From the NCBI GenBank assembly GCA_963556695.1, contig CAUWAG010000018.1:620001-684000 (forward strand): 64,000 bases of DNA. Direction: 5' to 3'. The position numbers and the translations under genes were made by a program. The DNA is from Anthostomella pinea (lineage: Eukaryota; Ascomycota; Sordariomycetes; Xylariales; Xylariaceae). Every line of letters begins with the position of its first letter. Position 1 is the first letter of the stretch. A model generated the notes under the pieces. That model searched no databases and was not told the origin of the DNA. It saw only the letters and a program-made list of their open reading frames with translations. This document shows positions 44,757-55,435 of this stretch, piece by piece.

Positions 44757-46086
44757 ATGAACTCATCATCAGCTACGAACACGAAAAGGGCGACTGACCA
44801 CCAGAGAGTCGATAAGGTGATGGGTGAACAGGGAATAGCTGGAACCAGCCGTAGATAATCGCATCCCTGGTGATTCTATAGAGCTTGCATGGTAGGGCTG
44901 GCTTCGTCCTGGAACTTCTTGATGGATAGGCCGACTGGGCCATTGGGTGATCATCAGACTACGACTTCAACTTGCAGCTATAGAGATATTCGGCATAGGT
45001 TCCTGGCCAACAGCCTTTCTGGGTAATGACACGCGGATATAATTCAGGAGATGCCGGTATAGCAAATAAAGATTGATATGCCGCTATGGTGCACGGACTG
45101 TACCAATTTCATGTCTATCATGTTGGCTATTTGGAGGGGTTGAGGTGGCAGAGGAGATACAGAATAAGCAAATGGCAATGTTGTTGAAGCACTTAGGCGT
45201 TTCGGATGCCACGAGCAATGCATCGAATGCCAATGATGTGTCCATCAGTCTAGTGCTTCAGTCGTTTACCTAGGTGTATCTCAACGTATCTCGTAACTGC
45301 CCTCAATAGAAAGGGACCACTGGTTTTCGCCTGGGCTGGAGTGGTCTCCCTACTAGGAGGTACAGTTCTCCCGTATCCCATCACGGCTAGGTCTCTGCAC
45401 GACGAGGCTCTTGAGTTTATGCCCAGTATAAAAGTGTTTAAAACATCCTGAATTTGATGCTTGATGCCTGAGGAGGTCCAGGCCACTGCTGGCAATTGCA
45501 ATTCTCTGCACCCAGCCACTCCAATAGACAGTCACCAATTCCCTCCTCTCCCAACTGGACCGCCAAGAAGCCCTACTCGGTTCTGAATTGTGAATTGCTG
45601 CTGCACACAGCTGGCACAGAGATTTCAGAGATTTCAAAGATCTCTTGCAGCAATAACCTTATGCGACTCTCGATTTCTTGCAAGATCGGTACCAACCTCG
45701 TGACCCGAGACGCACTCAATATCGCACCACACCTCGAGGTCGCCACAACCCACAACCCACAACCCGATATTTTCAAGTCTCTTGCAACTCCAGGCCATCT
45801 CGCCTCGCACAACCAAGATCCCCAGTCTACCGCACTTTGAATTGCGAATCAAATCTGCAATTCGAATCTCTGAGAGGCTCACGCTGCGAGTCTCGATACA
45901 CGACTCTCCGGACTGCCACCCCAACCCCACAATCTCTCGCACCTCTTTCCTGACTTCCTTCCTCACTTCTCTCCACTCGACCAACCTTGACCTTCGGCAG
46001 CACTTGGCAAGACCTCATCTTGCGCCTGAAAACCCGTCACCCTCTCATCCTGCATCGTGACGAGAGTCACATCTAACGCTGCGAAA
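44757..46086. other. Intergenic region and leader of the next gene
   Basis: No gene seen. From about 45600 the plus strand becomes C-rich (CCACAACCCACAACCC near 45745), likely promoter and 5' leader. Confidence 0.5.
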
Positions 46087-48321
46087 ATGGCACCTCAACA
46101 CAAGAGACGCAATTCCGACGACGACTACAGCCCAGAAGGACCTGCAGTCAAGAAGCGAGTGACTCAGCCCAAGGCCACATCGTCCCAGTCGACACCAGTC
46201 AAGGCAGAGGCATCCAGAACTCAACAGACGCTTCACGCATACATGTCGACCCCCAAGGCATCTGCCGGAGCTGTCCGCCCTCAGTCTGCCCAGGCTCCTA
46301 GAGCTGTGTACGGTACCGCATCTCCTCGCCGGACACCAATTCCTACTGGACATTTCCCAGGCGCCAACAGTCGCATGCGCCAGGCCACCACCTCGCCCGG
46401 CACCAAGATTCGCGAGGTCCGCGTTGCCCACACTCCGCCCAGCGCAAAGACGCTTGCGAGTCGAACGGGTGCGCTTAGTCGTGCACTGCCTACTTTTCTT
46501 CGCTTCAACCCGAGTGCACCCCTGCGAACTTCCACCACGCCGCCCAAGTTTGGAAGGAAGGAGCCGATCAAAACGGAGACACCTGGACGTCGCCAAAGCC
46601 CCGTCTCACCCAGCGCTTCAGGCTCGTCCCGCTCGTCCGCTGACAAGCCAGAGGCTTCTCGACATCGCCAAATCTCCGTCTCAACTGGCGATGCAACCTC
46701 GTCCCGCTCGTCCAGTGACAAAACAGAGACAGCTCAACGTCGCCAGACCCCGGTCTCAAACGGCGCTGCCGGCTCGTCCCGCTCGTCTACTGACAATACT
46801 TCAACGTATATTCCTACACATGACTCATCCTCTGAGCAACCTGTGTATACCCCTACTCGTCAGCAGCGCACCGACGATACTCCACAGAAGAAGGCCATTG
46901 ATGCTCACAAGGCCGGTGGTACCGACAAGTCGGCTCATGCCAAGGACTCCAAGGCTGCGAAATCGCTTCAGGACGTGCTGGATAGAACTCCCCGCTCCGT
47001 TGAACGAGTACAGCAGCAAAAGAAGCAGAAGAAGCTGGACACTATGGCGCAAGACCAAGGATCTCCTCGCTCTGCTGAACAAGTGCAACAGCAAAAGAAG
47101 CAGAAGAAGCCCGATACTATGGCGCATGGACAAGGACCCACCAACCTGCCAGAGAACGGTCATAGCATCCTGCAGTCTCCTATCATGACCAGCACACCGG
47201 CACCTGCACCGCAGCAGACTTTCATCAGCCCGACCTTCATTCCTCGTCCCGGAGGCTTCGACTTTGCCATTCCAAACCCTCAGCCGCCCGTCACGCCGCA
47301 GCTGCCCGTCACTCCTTCGAACTCTCATACTCCCCTACCGTATGGGCCTAGCGATTACGGAGTGCCTACAAACCAGCAAGCTTTCCACGAGTCTGCACAG
47401 CTGGGCGCCGCCGCTCAAGGAGCTCATACCTTCAATCAACAGACCGTGCCTGGCACCTGGTCGTCGACCCCTACACTCAATCAAGTCCTTCCTGAAAATG
47501 TGTACTCGTCGCTCGATCACTACATGACGACGCACGGTGTCCTTAACGAGGGCGACCGCATGTGGGTCATGGGAGTCCAGTACGGAATCGGCCTGGGCGT
47601 CGAGACCCTCCGGAAGAGTTTGCTCGACGAGCTGCAGACGGAGGGAAAGATCTTCGGACACGTGGTGAAGCCCGAGCACGCGGATGAGAACCTCACCGCC
47701 ATGCGACAGAAGACCGAGATCCAATGTATTGCGCAATTCGATCTCCGCCAAGCTGCTGGAGCGGCCGCTCAGTTTGTTGCCAACCAAGAAACCCTGGCCA
47801 AGATGATCATCCAACAAGGTCTTGTAACTGCCCTTCCTCAGAACGGTGGTTTCGTCGGTACTTGCGGAGCGGGCGGCCCTCTGCTCGGTCCTCATGCTGT
47901 GAACGCCGTTAGCACCCTGGACGGCAACATGAACGGCCCATACATTGGCAACGTCGACGTGAAGAAGCTGGACGGTGTCGCAGCCATGGTAGGCAACGCG
48001 ATGCTTGCCTCAACCATTCCTCCTGACGTTCCCTGCATGTCGCGCCCGCAAGACTACCTCATGTCTCCCGAAGAGATGCAGGCGATGTGGGCAACGCAAG
48101 CCAATACCCCGGTTATGCCTGCCAACTTCAACGCCCAGGACGGAGCTTACCAGACGAATGGAGCGACCGGTGAATGCCAGGGTTATATCGCCAACTACCA
48201 CAACGTTCCCAACGTCGGTATGTGGGGCAACTATATGCCCGCCTCAAACGAGGGCCAGTTCGAGCTCGCTGAGGACGACCAGGGACGCGCGGTCATCACC
48301 AGAATCCCCCAGAACAACTAG
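46087..48321 (+). CDS. Repeat-containing nuclear-type protein, unknown function
   Basis: Single exon of 744 residues from MAPQHKRRNSDDDYSPEG. Upstream in-frame codons lack an ATG, so 46087 is the start. Two internal repeat sets are visible. One has three copies of about 25 residues (RRQSPVSPSASGSSRSSADK and variants) near 46585-46800. The other has two copies of 25 residues (RSVERVQQQKKQKKLDTMAQ; RSAEQVQQQKKQKKPDTMAH) near 46999-47145. The N-terminal half is basic and Ser/Pro-rich. Residues about 475-600 look folded (SLDHYMTTHGVLNEGDRMWV; GIGLGVETLRKSLLDELQTE; EIQCIAQFDLRQAAGAAAQF). The tail is Pro/Asn/Met-rich. Lys-rich repeats suggest nuclear location. I do not recognise a family. Confidence 0.75.
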   Translation: MAPQHKRRNSDDDYSPEGPAVKKRVTQPKATSSQSTPVKAEASRTQQTLHAYMSTPKASAGAVRPQSAQAPRAVYGTASPRRTPIPTGHFPGANSRMRQATTSPGTKIREVRVAHTPPSAKTLASRTGALSRALPTFLRFNPSAPLRTSTTPPKFGRKEPIKTETPGRRQSPVSPSASGSSRSSADKPEASRHRQISVSTGDATSSRSSSDKTETAQRRQTPVSNGAAGSSRSSTDNTSTYIPTHDSSSEQPVYTPTRQQRTDDTPQKKAIDAHKAGGTDKSAHAKDSKAAKSLQDVLDRTPRSVERVQQQKKQKKLDTMAQDQGSPRSAEQVQQQKKQKKPDTMAHGQGPTNLPENGHSILQSPIMTSTPAPAPQQTFISPTFIPRPGGFDFAIPNPQPPVTPQLPVTPSNSHTPLPYGPSDYGVPTNQQAFHESAQLGAAAQGAHTFNQQTVPGTWSSTPTLNQVLPENVYSSLDHYMTTHGVLNEGDRMWVMGVQYGIGLGVETLRKSLLDELQTEGKIFGHVVKPEHADENLTAMRQKTEIQCIAQFDLRQAAGAAAQFVANQETLAKMIIQQGLVTALPQNGGFVGTCGAGGPLLGPHAVNAVSTLDGNMNGPYIGNVDVKKLDGVAAMVGNAMLASTIPPDVPCMSRPQDYLMSPEEMQAMWATQANTPVMPANFNAQDGAYQTNGATGECQGYIANYHNVPNVGMWGNYMPASNEGQFELAEDDQGRAVITRIPQNN

Positions 48322-49970
48322 ACCAGTCGATGCTGGCCACATCAGGTACTGCGATGTCTTCCACAAAGGACACTGCGCCTTTCAGACTCGCAGAACGTTC
48401 TGGGTCCCTCATCACCATCTCTCCAAGAACCTCGATTTGATCTTGGATCACCTCTTGGGGTAGATGCACCGATCAGTCGCATTTTCGTCCACTTTCTAGG
48501 CTTATGAGCCATTTTCGCGTTGTTTTCTGGTACACCATTGGTACCTTTATCCTTACACACATCATCGGATTCTCTTTCGACTGGATGCCACCCTTCCCTG
48601 GAAAGGACTCGCCCATGGCCGAAACAAAATCGTTATCCGAAACCACATAACACCAAAAGAAAAATCGCGTTGATTTTCGGGACGTTTCTGCATAACCTCT
48701 TGGGCGCATGAGACGTCTTCGCTTTATACCATTTCCTCCATCATCCGATTGGGTGGTCGCGTTTGTATTTCCGCGCGCCCACACACAAGATCCCTACTCG
48801 ACATATCCCCTATTGCCTGGAGTGCACACTGCTTGCGGCAACTCTACGACAGGAGAAGAAGAGCTGCCGTCAGATGACCACAGTCCGTATTGCACTTCAC
48901 GAAACACGCGACGTGCTGCGAAAGGCAGATTGACGGCCAAATAGGAGTCGGCTGGCTCTCGTGGCTGCTGCAGATCTGGCATCACATCGCTGCAGCATGC
49001 CTCGGATTCGGATCAGATACTTCGCACAGATTCATTTCTCTAGACTTAATGGTCAACTGTAAATTAGAAGTCATAGCACGGAGGGATGCAGATAAATGCA
49101 ATGCTATTGAGAAATGATAACATGGATATCTTGTACCTTGCTGTGTGGTTTGTACAAGTGATCTAGCTGAGCTGAGCTGCAAGACCGACTGTCAAGCCAT
49201 CAACTGTAATGATTTCAAAGTGCCATCGTGACCAATCGATCTTCATAAATGCCGACCATATGGCTAGAAGTTGTATCGTTTGCGGTTCGCACATGTGCGT
49301 TGAGGATATCACGACATGCTGATGCTTACTAGCAGTCAGAAAAGGAGTTTGAAGTCGCGTCCAGATTACAACGACGTGCCACTCGCTTGTTAAGCGAAGT
49401 CACCCTCAATGTGGATCTACGTCCCGTCATGTGTTCGTCACAGGAGATCGACAGCCGGGGATTCAGCCCCCCGCCTCCAGCCCGCTGTGACTGTCAGTGT
49501 CAAGTTTACCCACTCCGCCATCGGGCCATTCTAATTTCTGCCATTGCCAACCTCCTCGATGCATTTTGCCTCGGCTCACCAGTCAACATTTCCTAGGTAG
49601 GTAAGTATCGTCAAGGCTTCAGTTGATCGAGGGAATAAACAGGTAGTGAGAGGGCAGGAAGCAGATGGTGGGATTGTATGTGCCCTCTTAAGTCCAGAAC
49701 ATCGACCTTAAAATCATGTCAGCTTCATCCATCATGATTCATGTGTATCTTGCAGGTTCCAAGAGCTTCAAATCCAATATTCGAGCTCACCTTCACTTCA
49801 CCTCTTCGTCATAACCTAGGACAGTAACAAAGATATTGAAGGCGTCTGACGGCGTACTGCGCTGAGTGGGCGGATGCAGCTGCCTTATCGAATCGCTGCA
49901 TCCTGAATATGCAGCTAACCTGGAACGCTCCACTGCAGAAAACCCAAGCTTCTTCAAGTTCGTTCTCTGC
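48322..49970. other. Intergenic region
   Basis: No gene supported. A CCTAGGTAGGTAAG motif occurs near 49592. Composition is unremarkable until the edge of the transposon at 49971. Confidence 0.5.
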
Positions 49971-50639
49971 CAGTCAGTAACTTTAGAATCAAACCCTAAA
50001 ATCCTTAGAACCAAACCCCTTTAACCCCATCTGGTATAGCGCCCCGCCAGACATAGCCACCGCCACAGCTACCGCTATAGCTGTTGAATACTGTAAGATG
50101 CAAGCGAGTTCAGATTATTCAGGTTGACCAGTGTCTTCTGTTGTTGTTCTTGTTCTGCTGTTCTTCTTCAGCGTGCAGAGATTGATCATCTGTCTTCTTG
50201 GTGGGCCAGATGCCCTGTGCGTCTCTGCCCCACTGGAGATCTTCCGGTGTGTATCTCCGGCTCCCATTCAACAATAGTCACGGCTACTAAGCAGAACAAT
50301 CAATAGGATCAATCAACATTCGTATATTCAACAACTATCGTTACTATTACTACTATTAATTTATTATTATCGTTAAAAGACCTAGGTTTGAATTTTAACC
50401 GAGTAAAAATTTTAATAAAATTATACTAGTTTAAGAATCTGTTATTATGTAAAGTAAACAACTTCAAAAGTATTGATATTTAAACTCAAACGTAATTTTT
50501 TAAAAATTTTTAATAATAGCCGCAGTTTAATTATAAGCGTTATACACGGTCGTAACGGGCTTAAACAATAAAAAAGTTATAATAAAAAAGTGTTAAAACA
50601 TTTCGTTTATTATAATCTAAGAATATTGGTGCTTATCAG

Positions 50640-51127
50640 GTGTGTGCTGCAGCTAGCAGTAGGTTGAAAAGGGTAAAAAAGACCTAAAAAGGGTGAAAGG
50701 TCTATTGTGGTGACCACTAGTAGGTCTGTTGTCTGCTGTTAGACAGCCGGATATTAAAGGGCTCCTATAGCTGTATGTAGGTGGGAATCTCCCCCATGGT
50801 GTCACGAAGCGTAAATAGGATGAGGACATAAAAGTCCTGATTGCACTACCTACGTGTAAGAATCTCTTGGTGGGGAGGGAAAGAAGGATCTGACCCGCCA
50901 GCCAATTCTGGTGGGATTAATGATCCTTCCATCCGCCCCACTATTACCTAGCCTAGTACAGGTGTGGCCACACGTCTTGTGCGCCAGGTCATGTGATGCT
51001 GCACACAGGCCACCCTGATAGGTTGACAGGCTTCCAGGAGGTCAGACCGTCACACATGGATCCATAACCAAGACACCAAACCTGATCCATCCCATCTTGA
51101 CCCTATTTAAACCCCTAAACTTCACAT
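50640..51127. other. GC-normal island inside the AT-rich element
   Basis: Sequence of ordinary composition between AT-rich flanks, starting TGTGTGCTGCAGC and ending AACTTCACA, with a CTATTTAAACCCC TATA-like motif near its right end. It could be a solo LTR (TG...CA ends) or an internal part of the outer element. No flanking duplication was found. Confidence 0.3.
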
Positions 51128-51211
51128 AATTGTTATAATTGTATTTATTACCGTAACCGTTATATACACATAATTATTGATTTACAATAACTTTATAATT
51201 ATAATGACGTA

Positions 51212-52369
51212 GCTAACCAGCGAGTTGGCATTACAAGCGAGTTGGCACTCGTCATAAACTTTCCAACCAACCCGAAAAAAATCATTATATCTCCACCAAC
51301 AACAATAGCACCGCGTTATAAATCAGACTTACAGCTAACTGTCTAAGATAAACGACGTGACCCTCATATTTCTATATTTCAGCTTGTGAAACTCTTTAAC
51401 ATCTCTTGTTCCACTTTGAGCAATAGAATGAAAGGAATGCCATCATGACGCGACAGCATACCCAATACTTTAAAACTTATAGTTTCCAAAAAGAATGCCA
51501 TTCTTTCTTTCATTCTTGATCTGGATACGCGAATATTTCCACCCTGGCACAGTGATATTGAAGATATGATGAATCAATTATTGGCCGCTTGTGGGACTGG
51601 ATGCGTTGGAAAGAACTGGACGCAGAACTTCATTAAACGCACACCGGGCCTCTTAACGCATTTTCATCAGAGGATGGACTACCAAAGGGTCTTGAACAAA
51701 GATCCAGACGCGTATTGCGCGTGGTTTTACTAAGTTGAGGCGGCAGTCGCGAAACATGGTATCCAAGATACGAACACCGTCGTTGCTAGACCCCAATCTG
51801 CCACCCACTACTTGGACTTCAAAGACGCCTACCACTATTAACAAAGCGGTAAACCAATCGGTTTATATCCAAAATTGAGTCAAAAACCACTAGGGAAGCT
51901 CAATTATATCAATAATTGATACATTGAGCTCGTTTTCAAAGGCTATATACGGTCTTATGTACAAGGTCGCTTTGGTTGGTTCCTGGGTCCACAAGTTAGA
52001 GGAGGCCAATTACTTACAAAATAAATGCCAGAAAACAAACAACAAATATATAATCAAAAGAGGTGTACTTTTTGTTAAAGATGCAATAAATCTTCAAGCT
52101 GTAAAGGATGGTATTGAGTTGACAAGATAGGAAATAGGTAGAGGTAATCGTCGTTTAAAAAGAACAGTAGCGCGTGAGCGATGTTGTGGCATTTACGGAA
52201 ACACTGGCCATAATGCGCAAACTTATATAATAGAGATAGAAACCTCTAAAGAAGAGAAATCCAATTGATTGAATTGAATTGAATGCATTGTGGTGAAGTT
52301 ATTTAACATGGCAGTTAGAGAGTTTATGACAAGTGCCAACTCGCTTGTAATGCCAACTCGCTTATCAGC
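51212..52369 (+). mobile_element. Nested, deleted pogo-type element (inner)
   Basis: 1158 bases with terminal inverted repeats containing GCGAGTTGGCATTACAAGCG and AGTTGGCACT, flanked by TA (51210-51211 and 52370-52371). It lies within the outer element. Relics of a plus-strand transposase are inside. It is shorter than a full pogo-type element, so internal sequence has been lost. Confidence 0.8.
51560..52290 (+). pseudogene. Pogo-type transposase relic with zinc-knuckle tail
   Basis: At 51585-51790 a CENP-B-type DNA-binding segment reads KNWTQNFIKRTPGLLTHFHQ, then RMDYQRVLNKDPDAY, followed by a stop and VEAAVAKHGIQDTNTVV. The catalytic region is missing. At 51948-52250 the C-terminal part remains (LVGSWVHKLEEANYLQNKCQ; KRGVLFVKDAINLQAVKDGI), then a stop and a CCHC-like knuckle (CGICGNTGHNAQTY). 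This order is typical of fungal pogo transposases. It is dead: stops, an internal deletion and AT-rich decay. Confidence 0.72.
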
Positions 52370-53104
52370 TATGTTATATAATTAATTAAAACTTAATTTA
52401 TTTAAATGGGCTTTTTTAATAGTATTTATTTGTGAGAATTCGTCATGCAGAATATTTGGTTTATACGTGCGTGTTCGTTTGTTGTTCTAAGTCTACCTGG
52501 TTTAGACGGATTCACACTTAAATACTGCTACAGCGCGTCTATCTGCGGTAGTAACAGAGTTGTGGGCAATCATCCTACCCACAGTGCACAGACTACCTTG
52601 TGACACACCCTTAGCCACAACTACATCCAACATTATTACTTAATTACTATTTACGTAGCTTTTAACGTAGTAGTATTATGTAAATACGCGATTAAAAGCG
52701 AAATGTTAGTAGTGGGCATGCCACTTAAAGCCCATCGGCGCCTATCGGCTGTAGGGGGCTAGCCCTTATTGGTGGGAGAATTGATGGCGGTGGCTAGCAG
52801 GACCCTATACCTGATGGGGTTAGAGGGGTTCGGTTCTAAGGATTTTGGGGTTTGATTCTAATGTTACTGTCTGCTAGTCGACGGGAGTCCTGCATGTCTG
52901 GCACCCGACCAAATCAGGTACAAAGCATCACATCCATCTGTCACGCGACTCTTCATTAGGTAGGCATCCTTCCGCTCCCGTCTGTCGGCAGAACCAGGCT
53001 CTTTCCCTCCGTCCCCTTACTACCTATTACTTGCCAGTTGCGTTCCTCCCCATCGCCTGACAGACATACCACCATAACAGTTTCCGCCAAGCCCGTGCTA
53101 GGCC

Positions 53105-54867
53105 ATGATGCAGCCCGCGGATCTAGACTCGTCGGCCCCGGCGGGTCAGTCGTCGATCGCCACTCAAAGTCAAAATCGACTGTCTTCATCTCATAGCCCG
53201 AGAGGCCCTGTCGTTGACCACCACCACCAGGCTACCTGTAAGTACACATTATCTTTCGGGTGGCTCGCGTAACCCAGGCGAGCTGCCAGTGCACACAAGC
53301 GCCCGCGCTGGTACATTAGGTACTGACCGGATCCCCAGCCACTTCCACTGATGGTACGGCTGCCGCCGCTGCCACCAGTCATACTGCTTCCCCGCACCCC
53401 ACACCAGCAAAAGCTCAACCCGGCCGAGCTATATCAAGCTCGTCACCTGCCGCTATTGCCCATGCATACTTCGCAGGCCCTGCTTTGACGGGAGCCCTAA
53501 CCGACTCGCCGGTCAAGACCAAAATGTTGTTTTCGGATCTTTACAAGTCTACTAAGTCGCCTCTGGCACGGTTGCGCCAGCCGTCGCATCCTGCTTCCGG
53601 ACCCGCCGCTCCAGACTTTGACGCAGATCTCGTGAGCAGGGATAAGGCCAAGCAGAAAGATGCCATCAAACGCTTTTTGACCGAAAGGATCCGGAATGAT
53701 TGGGAGTTCAAATGGCCGCCCGAATCTGAAGCATCAGTCCCTGAGAAATCCGAACCGGAAGTCGCAGTTCCGAACCCGGAGACTCCGTCGAACCAGGAGC
53801 CAAACCCGGATACCCCTGCTACTGAGACGTCCGCGGACGACCTCGACGTGAAGCAGACTGACCAAGAGGATGATGCAGCTTCTGTGTATAGCACTGTCTC
53901 CGAAGACCCCATCCATTTTCGTCCCAGGGCTGAATGGCTATCGGACCTGTCCGAGGATGAACACGATGAACCCGTGTCTCCTTCAGCATATCGCTTCGAG
54001 ACCCCAGATGCCGTGGGCAACACTCTCACCGCAACTGAACAGGCACGAAGCGCAAGACGCCGGAGAGCTACACGCGCTGAAATGGAATGGAACAATGGAC
54101 TGGCCTGCTTCAATGCGCGACGAGACGCCTGGACCGGTGCCAAGGTAGCTCGTGTCCGTCCCAAGACCCCTGCTCCAGTTGCAACATCTCCTACCAAAGC
54201 CAGGCGGCTATCACTTTGGCGTTTATCGACCTCAACGTCGGCGCCCACATCACCAACCGGATCAGCTGGGACGCCTGGACCCCTGAGCCCAAGCTTGACG
54301 CGTACGTCCGGCGATACTACTGCTGTGTCGACATCAGATACAGAGGCCAAAGAAGGAAAGCCCAAGCCGGCCCCGGCCTCATACCGAGTGGAGACGCTTC
54401 TACCGATACCTCCACCCCTGCTCCCACCAGCGAACCCCATGCGCGCTTCTATCACCCCTAGTAACTACCCATCCATCTATGACAAGATCGTGGTACACTC
54501 CATGACACCTGCATGTCCTATTAACCTGGGCGACGTGATCAGCGCGTGTGTCGTGGGTTGGAAGCGAGATGGGGAATGGCCTCCACGTGCCAACGAGGTT
54601 CCACCCGTTGTAGCAGTTCGCAAGAAGAGGAAGGATAGCGGTGCAGAAAGCAGGAAAGCGGACACTGGCAGGAGAATGAGCTTCAACTTCCTTGGCCGGA
54701 AGCAAAGTGTTGGATCAGCCTCGGTACCGGGAAGCCCTTCTCAACCTAGGAAGGAGGAGGATTCGAACAATACCAAGGGCGTCCGGAGGAGCCTTCAACG
54801 GGTCTTGGGCCTTGGACACGAGAGGACAGGCAGCAATGCTAGTAACAACGGCAATGCCGCTGGATGA
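53105..54867 (+). CDS. Gag1-like clamp (DUF4050) protein
   Basis: Two exons (53105-53237, 53339-54867) give 553 residues; the GTAAGT donor and CCCCAG acceptor split a Ser codon. Ser/Pro/Ala-rich N-terminus. Two conserved blocks identify the family formerly called DUF4050, now the Gag1-like clamp domain: about residues 293-313 (EMEWNNGLACFNARRDAWTG) and about 394-463 (RVETLLPIPPPLLPPANPMR; YPSIYDKIVVHSMTP; VGWKRDGEWPP). In fission yeast Gag1 links nutrient signalling through TORC1 to ubiquitin ligase adaptors and transporter turnover; carrying that over here is inference. Upstream of the first block is another conserved-looking segment (KTKMLFSDLYKSTKSPLARL; AIKRFLTERIRNDWEFKWPP). The tail is basic and Ser-rich. 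Two adjacent ATGs (53105, 53108) could start it. Confidence 0.8.
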
Positions 54868-55435
54868 GTGCCCATACATATGTGACAGACGCCGATGGGG
54901 CGAACTCGGCCTTCGACATCGACCGCAACGGGACGTTTGGATGTGGAGGGGGAATTTTGTTGGTTATAGCATGATACGCAGGACTGGTTCTTCGGCATTG
55001 GGCATATACCCAGCATGGTTTGGCGTTTGTGGATTATTGTTATAATAGCGTGGCACATGAGCCGGACGAAGCAGGAAGAATGGATCGCGCATTCGTCCGT
55101 GATCATCAGCATTGAATGAGTGAAAGCCGCTCCCTTCCGAATCTACAGTTTGGATGGGAATACTAACCCAAAGCCGTCAGGTCACCCACAACGTGCCCAT
55201 AACTATGTACACTAAGGTAAACACAGTCAATAAATAGTCCAGATCATGACAGCACCAGGCCTGCTATCACCGTCGTATGAACTGCTCATCATGCCTCGAG
55301 CCTCGGCAAGAAGAAATCTGGCACTGGCCTGGCTTAAATAAGTGGCCGCCGGGGATGGTGATAACCGGGTTGCCTGAAGACAGATTAGGTCAGGGTACCT
55401 AGATAATCCCACCATGTTAACAAACCACTGGAGAA
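54868..55435. other. Short intergenic region between convergent genes
   Basis: Nothing recognised; the 3' ends of the clamp-protein gene and the next minus-strand gene meet here. Confidence 0.45.

Larger units (their letters stand above)
49971..52873. mobile_element. AT-rich DNA transposon with terminal inverted repeats (outer)
   Basis: About 65-base terminal inverted repeats. The left one starts CAGTCAGTAACTTTAGAATC and the right one, read on the minus strand, starts CAGACAGTAACATTAGAATC; both continue through AAATCCTTAGAACC and TAACCCCATC to GGTATAG. The interior is very AT-rich at 50290-50640 and 52380-52700. No intact transposase is left. The start with CAG fits hAT-type ends, but no 8-base duplication is seen, so the superfamily stays open. 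A second element is nested inside it. Confidence 0.72.

Noticed and set aside
53541..54455. Minus-strand 304-codon frame opposite the clamp-protein gene
   Set aside because: Antisense of a Ser/Pro-rich coding region; the plus strand has conserved blocks and splice sites.
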